DNA of 64,000 bases from JAHIKV01 sp965195225 (GTDB taxonomy: Bacteria; Planctomycetota; Planctomycetia; Pirellulales; Thermoguttaceae), in the NCBI GenBank assembly GCA_965195225.1, contig CBDAFL010000248.1:1-64000 (forward strand). Direction: 5' to 3'. Positions 26,901 through 34,469 of the stretch are shown piece by piece. The position numbers and the translations under genes are program-made. The notes under the pieces are model-generated. The model had not been told where the DNA came from. It saw only the letters and a program-made list of their open reading frames with translations, and did not search any database. How positions within the stretch are numbered: position 1 is the stretch's first letter; every line of letters starts with the position of its first letter.

Positions 26901-29900
26901 CGCCAGTTTCCAACGTGACAGTTGCCATCGCCAAACAGGCAGGCGGAGACGTAGACCTGAGTACCAACATCGCGAGCTTGACCTTCACGCCGAGCGATTG
27001 GAACACTCCGAAGCCGGTGACCCTCAGCGCGGCCCAGGACGCGGATGCCAGCAATGGCACGGCTGGTTTCCTGGTGTCCTCGACGGGCCTTACGACCCAG
27101 ACGGTAACGGCGACTGAGCAGGACGACGACCACGCCGGAATCACGGTGACGCCGACCTCGGGTCTGGTGACGACGGAGTTGGGCGTGACGGCGACCTTCA
27201 CGGTCCAACTCAATACGCCGCCTACGGCGGACGTTACGATTGGCCTCTCATCCAACGCCCCCACAGAAGGAATGGTTCTGCCGACTAGCTTGACCTTCAC
27301 CTCCAGCGAATGGAGCACGCCGCAGACGGTGACGGTGACGGGGGTGGACGACCAGATCGTGGACGGGAACGTGGCCTACACGATCGTGACCGCCGCCGCC
27401 GCGAGCACCGACGCCAGCTACAACGGTCTAAACGCGGCGGACGTATCGGTCACGAACAACGACAACGACGTGCCAGGCCTGACGGTAACTGTCATTCCAG
27501 CCACGTTTGCGGAGAACGCCGGGAGCAGCGCGGCAACGGGGACGGTGACTCGGCAGGGATCGACAGCCTCGGCGTTGACGGTGAACCTCGGCAGCAGCGA
27601 CCCGACGGAGGCCACGGTCCAGGCGACAGTGACGATCCTGGCCGGGCAGAGTTCGGCGACCTTTCCGGTGAACGCCGTGGACGATGACGTGGATGACGAT
27701 GCGCAGAGCGTGACGATTACGGTGTCCGCGACCGGGCACACCTCGGGCAATGCGCAACTGGAAGTGACCGACGACGACACCGCAGGGATTACCGTCAACC
27801 CGACGTCGGAGCCAGTCACCACGGAAGAGGGCGGGACGGCAACGTTCACAGTGGTTCTGAATTCAAAGCCCACTGAAAATGTCACGATCGATCTGTCCTC
27901 AAGCGATACGACGGAAGGGACGGTTTCGCCGACGGAATTGATTTTTGAACCCGAGGAATGGGACAAGCCGAAAGAGGTAACGGTGACGGGTGTGGACGAC
28001 CAGATCGTGGACGGGAACGTGGCCTACACGATCGTAACGGTCGCCGCTACGAGTACCGACGCGAACTACAGCGGTCTGAACGCGGCAGACGTATCGGTCA
28101 CGAATAACGACAATGATGTAGTCCTGCCAGCGCTTTCGATTAGCAATGTGAGTTTGATCGAGGGGGACAACGGGACAAAGACATTCACCTTCACGGTGAG
28201 CATGTCGGGGGCGAACACACAGGGTACGAGCGTGAGCTACGCCACAGCCAATGGGACGGCCACGGCCGGCAGTGACTATGTGGCTGCCAGCGGGACGTTG
28301 ACCTGGGCCGCCGGCGACACCTCGGCCAAGACGATCAGCGTTACGGCCAACGGCGACACGACGGTCGAGGCAGACGAGACGTTCTACGTGAACCTGAGCG
28401 GGGCTAGTGGGGCGACAATTTTCGACAGCCAAGGCATCGGGACCATTCAGAACGACGATGCCCCCGACACGACGGCACCTGGCAACGTGACTAGCTTCAC
28501 GGCAACTCCGGGGAACGGACAGGTCAGTTTGAGCTGGTCGAACCCGTCGGACTCGGATTTTGAAGGGGTCAAGATTCTGCGAAAGACGGGGAGCTACCCC
28601 ACAAGCCACACAGATGGTACCACTGTCTACAACAACGACGGCACAAGTTACACAGACACCGGGCGCACCAACGGAACGACGTACTACTACAAGGCGTTCA
28701 CCTACGACGAGGTGCCCAACTACTCCAGCGGAAGCTCGGCCAGTGCAACACCGCAAAGTGCCTCCGTAGGTTTCTATGAGGGTTTTGAAGGCGAATGGTG
28801 GAGAGATTGGCTGGCTGGCGGGTCTTCAGTCGGTTGGGGCGATAATAGTGCAAAGGTATACGCCGGGGCCAAGAGTGTCTTTTGTGCATACGATGGAGAT
28901 GCTTCTCGCAGCACCTATTCAAACAACATTGACACCAGGTTGCAGCAAAATGTTTCATTGGCTGGTCTTAGCAGTGCGACGCTTTCATTCCAGTATTGGA
29001 TGAATACGGAGGCGGGGTATGATTTTTTCCGAGTGTTTGTCTGGATCCCATCAACTGGCCAGAGCGACAAACTATTGGAAATCAGTGGCAACGAAAGCGC
29101 TGCAGGCTGGCAGACGAGAACACTCGACATGACGCCATATGCTGGCATGGCGAGCGTGACCATTCAATTCGATTTCAATAGCGACGCCAGCGTAGTCCCG
29201 AACAGCCCGTCCGGCGTTTGGTTAGACGAGGTTGCACTTACAGAAGGTTCTGTATTCGGCAACGCGATCGGCGTATTCCAGAACGGCTCCTGGTTGCGAG
29301 ATGTGAACCGCGACGGGACTTGGGACAGCGGTGACGGCAACGCGCAGGTCTTCGGCTGGAATGGTGCCACGCCCGTGACGGGCGATTGGAATGGTGACGG
29401 GACCGATGAAATCGGCGTATACGCAGGTGGCGCATGGTATCTTGATGTCAATGGCAATGGAACTTGGGATGGCAGCGGCGGAGGCGATACCTTCCTCTAT
29501 TACGGCTGGGACGGAGCGTTGCCAGTAGTGGGCGACTGGAATGGCGACGGCACAGATGATGTCGGTGTTTATAACCTGGGCGTTTGGTTCCGCGACGTCA
29601 ACGGCAACCGGCTTTGGGATGCACCGGATTCCTCGTCGTTGGTCTACCTCGGTTGGAGTGGGGCCACGCCTGTGCCCGGCGACTGGAACAGCGACGGCAC
29701 CGACGACGTCGGCGTGTACGCCCTCGGTGCGTGGTTCCGAGATGTCAACGGGAACAACCAGTGGGACGCCACGGATAGCGCCGCCATCATGTATTACGGC
29801 TGGAACGGCCCGTTGCCGGTAGTGGGCGATTGGAACGGCGATGGCACGGACGACGTGGGGGTATACAATCTCGGGGCATGGTTCCGCGACCTTAACGGCA

Positions 29901-30475
29901 ACAACCAATGGGACAGCCCGGATGTGGCAGGCATTGCGTACTTCGGCTGGTCGGGGGCGTTGCCTGTGGTAGGCAACTGGAGTAGTTCGGGCAGCCCGTT
30001 GATGGCGGCCGACGGGCAATCGCTGGTTTCGTCGGCCTTGCCAACGTTGACCCAAGCTGATCTTCAACCGATCGTGCTGGAAGCTGTGGCTCAGTGGGCC
30101 GCCGTCGGCCTGGAAACCTCCATCCTCGACAGACTCAGTCGGGTCGAGTTTGTCATTGCCGATCTGTCGGGCTGCTATTTGGGAAAGGCCGAGGCGGACC
30201 GTATCTATATCGATTCGGACGCAGCGGGCTACGGATGGTTCGTCGATCCGACGCCCGACGACGACGAAGAGTTCATCCTCGACGACCTCGGCTCGCTGCT
30301 CGCCCGTAAGAATACCGCCGCGGACGGGCGGGCCGATTTGTTGACGGCCGTGATGCATGAATTAGGGCACGTCCTCGGCTACGATCATGCGGACGAGGGA
30401 CTGATGGACGACTTGCTCCCCTTGGGAACGCGACGGACGGCCACGGATGAAATCTTCGGCGGGTACGGGGAATAG
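23948..30475 (+). CDS. Giant secreted multidomain protein with C39-like and metzincin-like protease domains
   Basis: The protein has 2175 residues. The basic N-terminus with MEPLEDRCLLS (36-46) is a planctomycete signature of large exported proteins. A DUF4347 domain spans about 72-215 (LGIVTHGGSGELDLG, DLYSCSVAAG). A C39-like papain-fold domain follows (228-385) with candidate residues Cys254 (GSAGCAITCVAM), His349 (THYVVVY) and Asp370 (ILDPD). Then come Ig/fibronectin-like regions, two cadherin-like repeats, several Calx-beta-like repeats, a fibronectin type III segment, a concanavalin/MAM-like segment and four to five GDWNGDGTDDVGVY repeats (FG-GAP-like). The C-terminus has a zinc-binding HExxHxxGxxH motif (His2137, Glu2138, His2141, His2147) followed by LMDDLLP as a Met-turn candidate. 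It probably acts outside the cell or on the surface. Confidence 0.85.
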   Translation: MFKSAVKSRSRRNHRGLSNSRNHLARRDVYNRRLRMEPLEDRCLLSVAPLSVALISDAVAEAQQVRAAAAMDTIAIVYHADTMTTTGLVDLLASVSAAHNGAPIGHLGIVTHGGSGELDLGNADDLSLATLPSQAAALERLRSVLTSDARMDLYSCSVAAGADGKTFVDELSAVTGAAVFASDNPVGTVPGSDFVWEYHTGQAAESNDLFSVQEIGTIPRLCLAVEDYYYYQRDPRWCGDPLGTSTETIGSAGCAITCVAMLLKWESGSSRDPDPGQFNAWLTDYEGYSNENWIDWSVAANYDGEMGLTLIEKTTGIDQWSQIDAELAAGRKPIVTVDGYPDTPTLETHYVVVYERVGTSGIPSSYKILDPDPRVAGFDPNWTLEAYRDPSSGLTTWGYKKYGGTFPDSSVNHPPIAPTNVEPANGATGVSLTPTLRGSAFSDPDPGDYHWKTWWDIRRVSDNVVVWESDWRTFDLTSTVVPAGKLDFNTSYKWRVRYMDDKGDWSEPLPVATTFTTQAAAQPNVDSFDPDPKSLFYPNPVTISYTVSDIGGPGLQQVELWRAPDSGGEPGDWGDEAILVNPASGTAPVLDRFIDVPPPGVWWYGIHVRDTNLVSRTEEECGLSPISVVVALDVMPPTADLYDPANGGSIVLSTFNGRAYIDVTFSDAGSGLNTSTITDSGQEFTLSGAAASGVSVNGSPTLLSGTTYRYSFTGSFGTGAVSVNFTAGSFADNAVNTNASATESFTVNDINHSPTDIALSNSIVAENQSAGTVVSVVSGTDPDAGQSATLTFSLVSGYGDNAWFTIDPATKQLKTAAVFDYETKDAYSIKIQATDTGSPVLTYDELFTITVTNANEQPTDIASSNSSVAENQPAGTTVGTLSTTDPDSSNTFTYSLVTGTGSTDNASFTISSGTLQTAASFDYESKNSYSIRIHSMDQGGLWTEKVFAISVTDVAEQPQGIVLSTNSIVVPEGGTAQFTVKLAAPPVSNVTVAIAKQAGGDVDLSTNIASLTFTPSDWNTPKPVTLSAAQDADASNGTAGFLVSSTGLTTQTVTATEQDDDHAGITVTPTSGLVTTELGVTATFTVQLNTPPTADVTIGLSSNAPTEGMVLPTSLTFTSSEWSTPQTVTVTGVDDQIVDGNVAYTIVTAAAASTDASYNGLNAADVSVTNNDNDVPGLTVTVIPATFAENAGSSAATGTVTRQGSTASALTVNLGSSDPTEATVQATVTILAGQSSATFPVNAVDDDVDDDAQSVTITVSATGHTSGNAQLEVTDDDTAGITVNPTSEPVTTEEGGTATFTVVLNSKPTENVTIDLSSSDTTEGTVSPTELIFEPEEWDKPKEVTVTGVDDQIVDGNVAYTIVTVAATSTDANYSGLNAADVSVTNNDNDVVLPALSISNVSLIEGDNGTKTFTFTVSMSGANTQGTSVSYATANGTATAGSDYVAASGTLTWAAGDTSAKTISVTANGDTTVEADETFYVNLSGASGATIFDSQGIGTIQNDDAPDTTAPGNVTSFTATPGNGQVSLSWSNPSDSDFEGVKILRKTGSYPTSHTDGTTVYNNDGTSYTDTGRTNGTTYYYKAFTYDEVPNYSSGSSASATPQSASVGFYEGFEGEWWRDWLAGGSSVGWGDNSAKVYAGAKSVFCAYDGDASRSTYSNNIDTRLQQNVSLAGLSSATLSFQYWMNTEAGYDFFRVFVWIPSTGQSDKLLEISGNESAAGWQTRTLDMTPYAGMASVTIQFDFNSDASVVPNSPSGVWLDEVALTEGSVFGNAIGVFQNGSWLRDVNRDGTWDSGDGNAQVFGWNGATPVTGDWNGDGTDEIGVYAGGAWYLDVNGNGTWDGSGGGDTFLYYGWDGALPVVGDWNGDGTDDVGVYNLGVWFRDVNGNRLWDAPDSSSLVYLGWSGATPVPGDWNSDGTDDVGVYALGAWFRDVNGNNQWDATDSAAIMYYGWNGPLPVVGDWNGDGTDDVGVYNLGAWFRDLNGNNQWDSPDVAGIAYFGWSGALPVVGNWSSSGSPLMAADGQSLVSSALPTLTQADLQPIVLEAVAQWAAVGLETSILDRLSRVEFVIADLSGCYLGKAEADRIYIDSDAAGYGWFVDPTPDDDEEFILDDLGSLLARKNTAADGRADLLTAVMHELGHVLGYDHADEGLMDDLLPLGTRRTATDEIFGGYGE

Positions 30476-30883
30476 TTGAGGTTCCCCGGACAATGCCGCG
30501 CGGGGTGGTGAGCGAGGCAAATTATTGCGTCCTACATTGCCAATAAACCGAGGCCGACCAACGGGAGGCCGGAAAATAAGCCTGAAATCCCTGCCCAACC
30601 GATCATTGTCAATGTAGACATCATTAAAGGCTGCCCGGAGGGTATTCCCGTTCCCTTTGGGATTGTCGCATCATCGAGAGTTGGGCAAATCGGCGCTCCC
30701 TCGTGGCCGAAAAATGGCAAATCATTGTCGTGCCCGACTATCCGACGGCCTTCTCTGAGCAAGCGCCCCTTGAACAGTGCCCGAGTTGTGTGTTACCATT
30801 AGGAAATTTTAGACACCGCCTTCCCCCTATCAAGCGGGGGGTGGTGCTCGGATACACAAGGCTGCATCAAGGAAGCTACTGCC
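30476..30883. other. Intergenic region before carB
   Basis: This 408-bp spacer has a weak promoter candidate, TTGAAC (30770-30775) and TACCAT (30794-30799), spaced 18. A GGAAG Shine-Dalgarno precedes GTG 30884. A minus-strand open frame at 30540-30762 with a hydrophobic end lacks support. Confidence 0.5.
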
Positions 30884-33800
30884 GTGCCGCGTCGAGAAGA
30901 CATCAAAAAAATCCTGCTTATCGGTTCCGGGCCGATCATCATCGGACAGGCCTGCGAGTTCGACTATTCCGGCGTTCAAGCGTGCAAGGCGCTCAAAGAG
31001 GAAGGTTATGAGGTCGTGTTGGTCAACTCCAACCCGGCCACGATCATGACCGACCCGGAAATGGCCGACCGGACCTACATCGAGCCGCTCACCTGGGAGA
31101 TCGTCGAAAAGGTGATCGAGGCCGAGCGGCCGGACGCCTTGCTGCCGACCCTCGGCGGTCAAACCGGCTTGAATCTGGCGATGGAACTCCATCAACACGG
31201 AGTGTTCGAGAAGTACGGCGTTGAGATGATCGGCGCCGACGCCGCGGTGATCGCCAAGGCCGAATCGCGCGACCAGTTCAAGGCGGCAATGGAACGGATC
31301 GGTCTGGAGGTGCCGCTCGGCCGGACGGTCGGCAGTCTGGAGGAGGCTCGCCGCGCGGTTGGCGAAGTCGGTTTGCCCTGCGTGGTCCGTCCGAGCTTTA
31401 CACTCGGCGGAACCGGCTCGAGCATCGCCTACAACCGCGAGAAGTTCGACGAGCTGGTGCAATACGGCCTCGATCTCTCGCCGGTGGGTCAGGTGCTGCT
31501 CGAAGAGTCGGTGATCGGTTGGAAAGAGTTCGAGATGGAGGTGATGCGCGACAAGGACGACAATTGCGTGATCATCTGTTCTATCGAGAACTTTGACCCG
31601 ATGGGCGTCCACACCGGCGACTCGATCACCGTAGCCCCGGCGCAGACGCTCAGCGACAAGGAATATCAGCGGATGCGCGACGCCTCAATCGCCGTGATGC
31701 GTGAGATCGGCGTCGAGACGGGGGGGTCTAACATCCAGTTTGCCGTCAATCCTCGCGACGGCCGGATGGTGGTGATCGAGATGAATCCGCGCGTAAGCCG
31801 CTCCAGCGCGCTGGCCTCGAAGGCGACCGGCTTCCCGATAGCCAAGATCGCCGCCAAGCTGGCCGTGGGTTACAGGCTGCACGAGTTACCCAACGACATC
31901 ACGCGCGAGACCCGAGCCTGCTTCGAGCCGACGATCGACTATGTGGTCACCAAGGCCCCGCGGTTCGCCTTCGAGAAATTCCCCGAGGCCGACCCCACCC
32001 TGACCACGCAAATGAAGAGCGTCGGCGAGACGATGGCCATCGGCCGGACGTTCAAGGAGTCGTTTCAGAAGGCGTTGCGGGGATTGGAAGTCGGCAGCTT
32101 CGGGTTCGGCCGCGACAACAAGGATCTCTGGGACACGCCCGAGCGGCCGACGATCGACGAGGTCCGCTCGAAACTGGTCACCCCCGGCGACCAGCGGGTG
32201 TGGCACCTCCGATACGCCATTAAGTACGGCATGTCGCTGGAGGAAATCTACGAGTTGACCGGCATCGACCCGTGGTTCCTGGATAATCTCGTGCAGATCG
32301 TCGAGATGGAAAATCACCTGGACGGCCTGGGCGGTATCGACCGTTGCGACGACGCCACGCTGCGCCGCGCCAAGCAATACGGCTTCTCCGACCGGCAATT
32401 GGCCGTTATCTGGAAGACCATGGAGATGGATGTCCGCCGCGAGCGGAAGCGGCGGGGGATTGTGGCCACCTTCAAATCTGTCGATACCTGCGCGGCCGAG
32501 TTCGAGGCATACACGCCCTACTATTATTCGACATACGAGGATGAGGACGAAACACCGCCGAAAAAGCCGGACAAGAAACGAATCATGATCCTCGGCGGCG
32601 GACCAAACCGCATCGGCCAGGGGATCGAGTTCGATTACTGCTGCTGCCACGCCAGCTTCGCCCTGCGCGAGTTGGGTATCGAGTCGATCATGGTCAACAG
32701 CAACCCGGAGACCGTCTCGACCGACTACGACACCTCGGACCTGCTGTTCTTCGAGCCGCTGACGACCGAGGACGTGCTGAACGTCTGCGATCGGATCGAG
32801 CCGGACGGAGTGATCGTGCAATTCGGCGGGCAGACGCCGCTGAACTTGGCCCGGGCGCTGAGCAACGCCGGCGTGCCGATCATCGGCACCAGCGTCGATA
32901 CGATCGAGGACGCCGAGGACCGAGAAAAGTTCAAAAACATCCTGCACCGTCTGAAGTTGAAGCAGCCGTCCAGCGCCATTGCCCGAAACATGGCCCAAGC
33001 CCGGAACCAAGTGGCCGAGGTCGGGTTCCCCGCGTTGGTCCGGCCGAGTTTCGTGCTCGGCGGCCGGGCAATGGAAATCTGCTACGACATGACCCAATTC
33101 GAGCAATTCGTCGCCGTGGCGTTCGTTGTGGCACAAGGGCAGCCGGTGCTGATCGACCGCTTCCTGGAGGACGCCATCGAGGTCGACGTCGACGCAATCG
33201 CCGACGAAGAGCAGGTGATCGTGGCCGGTGTGATGGAGCACATCGAGGAAGCGGGTGTTCATTCGGGCGACTCGGCCTGTGTGATTCCGCCGCATAGTCT
33301 ATCCACGGAGATGATTGACGAAATACGCCTGGCCACTCATGCCTTGGCCCGACGGCTGCAAGTCCGCGGACTGATGAACATCCAGTTCGCGGTGAAGCAC
33401 GAGGAGGGCCAGCCGAACCTGTACGTGTTGGAGGTGAACCCGCGGGCAAGCCGCACGGTCCCCTTTGTTTCCAAAGCCACGGGTATGCCGGTGGCCAAGG
33501 TGGCGGCCAAAGTGATGGCGGGCAAATCGCTGGCCGAACAGGGTATTTTCGAGGAACCGGTCCCGCGGCAATTTTCGATCAAGGAGGCCGTGTTTCCCTT
33601 CGCCAAGTTTGCCGGCATCGACGTCGTGTTGGGGCCGGAGATGAAATCGACCGGCGAAGTAATGGGCATCAGCGAGAGTTTTTTCATTGCCTTCGCAAAG
33701 AGTCAGGTGGCCGCCGGCACGGTCTTGCCCACCGGCGGCAAGGTATTTATCAGCGTAGCCCAACGTACCAAGCAGCACGTGGTGGAACTGGCCCGGCGGC

Positions 33801-34138
33801 TGGAGCAGATGGGCTTCGAGCTTCTGGCCACCCGCGGCACCGCGCAGCGGTTGGAACAGGCGGGAATACCCGTGCTATCCCTGATGAAAATTCAACAGGG
33901 GCATCCCAACGCGGTTGATTTCATGATCGACGGCAACCTGCAACTGGTAATCAACACACCCAGCGGCAAGGGCGCGCGGACCGACGAGGGTCGGATTCGC
34001 GCGGCGGCCGTTTCGCACGGCGTTCCCTGCATAACCACCTTCGAGGGCGCGACGGCCGCCGTCGGCGCGATGGAAGCCCTCCGCCGTGAGGAAATGACCG
34101 TCCAGGCCGTGCAGGATCGCTTTCCTACCCAAACCTGA
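30884..34138 (+). CDS. carB: Carbamoyl-phosphate synthase large subunit
   Basis: The protein has 1084 residues from GTG 30884, the usual length of about 1070. It contains two homologous ATP-grasp halves beginning with KKILLIGSGPIIIGQACEFDYSG and RIMILGGGPNRIGQGIEFDYCCCH, each with a PTLGGQTGLN/FGGQTPLN segment. A C-terminal MGS-like allosteric domain follows (about 945 onward). CarB uses ammonia from CarA, bicarbonate and two ATP to make carbamoyl phosphate for arginine and pyrimidines. carA is not in the window. The gene's 3' end is partly duplicated at 42215-42293. Confidence 0.97.
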   Translation: MPRREDIKKILLIGSGPIIIGQACEFDYSGVQACKALKEEGYEVVLVNSNPATIMTDPEMADRTYIEPLTWEIVEKVIEAERPDALLPTLGGQTGLNLAMELHQHGVFEKYGVEMIGADAAVIAKAESRDQFKAAMERIGLEVPLGRTVGSLEEARRAVGEVGLPCVVRPSFTLGGTGSSIAYNREKFDELVQYGLDLSPVGQVLLEESVIGWKEFEMEVMRDKDDNCVIICSIENFDPMGVHTGDSITVAPAQTLSDKEYQRMRDASIAVMREIGVETGGSNIQFAVNPRDGRMVVIEMNPRVSRSSALASKATGFPIAKIAAKLAVGYRLHELPNDITRETRACFEPTIDYVVTKAPRFAFEKFPEADPTLTTQMKSVGETMAIGRTFKESFQKALRGLEVGSFGFGRDNKDLWDTPERPTIDEVRSKLVTPGDQRVWHLRYAIKYGMSLEEIYELTGIDPWFLDNLVQIVEMENHLDGLGGIDRCDDATLRRAKQYGFSDRQLAVIWKTMEMDVRRERKRRGIVATFKSVDTCAAEFEAYTPYYYSTYEDEDETPPKKPDKKRIMILGGGPNRIGQGIEFDYCCCHASFALRELGIESIMVNSNPETVSTDYDTSDLLFFEPLTTEDVLNVCDRIEPDGVIVQFGGQTPLNLARALSNAGVPIIGTSVDTIEDAEDREKFKNILHRLKLKQPSSAIARNMAQARNQVAEVGFPALVRPSFVLGGRAMEICYDMTQFEQFVAVAFVVAQGQPVLIDRFLEDAIEVDVDAIADEEQVIVAGVMEHIEEAGVHSGDSACVIPPHSLSTEMIDEIRLATHALARRLQVRGLMNIQFAVKHEEGQPNLYVLEVNPRASRTVPFVSKATGMPVAKVAAKVMAGKSLAEQGIFEEPVPRQFSIKEAVFPFAKFAGIDVVLGPEMKSTGEVMGISESFFIAFAKSQVAAGTVLPTGGKVFISVAQRTKQHVVELARRLEQMGFELLATRGTAQRLEQAGIPVLSLMKIQQGHPNAVDFMIDGNLQLVINTPSGKGARTDEGRIRAAAVSHGVPCITTFEGATAAVGAMEALRREEMTVQAVQDRFPTQT

Positions 34139-34159
34139 GCAACGGCTTCACTTAGGTAG
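34081..34159 (+). repeat. Direct repeat L: carB 3' end and flank
   Basis: These 79 bases (last 58 bases of carB plus 21 downstream) align without gaps to 42215-42293 at about 76% identity by hand count (60 of 79), including a 22-bp run of identity broken only at its edges. The two copies bracket the TonB/YfiR/kinase genes, so this is a candidate left attachment site. Confidence 0.7.
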
Positions 34160-34469
34160 ACCTGCCTGCACGGACGTTTCGTTCCTGCTTTAGCTGTAAT
34201 ATCGAAACGACACTACCCCGCCGCAGATTTACCTGCCCCCCCGCCTTATTGGTGGCGTTAGGCGTTTCATAGCGAGATAAGATGCAAAAAATCGCTATCG
34301 GCTTGACTTTGCTGCAACCGCGCGCCACGACCAGCCGACACAACCTTATAGAGGGGCAATATGTTGTAGCTAAAGTACATTAGCCTTTGGCGGGGGGCTC
34401 CGGCGGATACCGACTTATCAGTGCCAAGGGAGGCAATCCGTCTCGCGCGTTCATGGGGGGTAGCGGACC
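34139..34469. other. Leader region of first TonB receptor-like gene
   Basis: This 331-bp noncoding region holds the end of direct repeat L, the conserved 48-bp hairpin element at 34295-34342, and CCGTCTCGCG close to the start, which is also shared with the second receptor leader. No known riboswitch class fits. Confidence 0.6.
34295..34342 (+). promoter_or_regulatory. Conserved leader hairpin, copy A
   Basis: 48 bases identical to 37099-37146 except one position (C/T at 34326). TCGGCT (34298-34303) pairs with AGCCGA (34333-34338), giving a stem-loop about 130 bases upstream of the first TonB receptor gene. A regulatory RNA element or a dispersed repeat are both possible. Confidence 0.55.

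Noticed and set aside
30540..30762. Minus-strand open frame with a hydrophobic C-terminus before carB
   Set aside because: No Shine-Dalgarno, no recognisable family, and the length is explicable by chance in GC-rich DNA.
34152..34343. Open frame antisense to the TonB leader hairpin
   Set aside because: It is a shadow of the conserved 48-bp element; the similar frame at the second copy differs outside the element.
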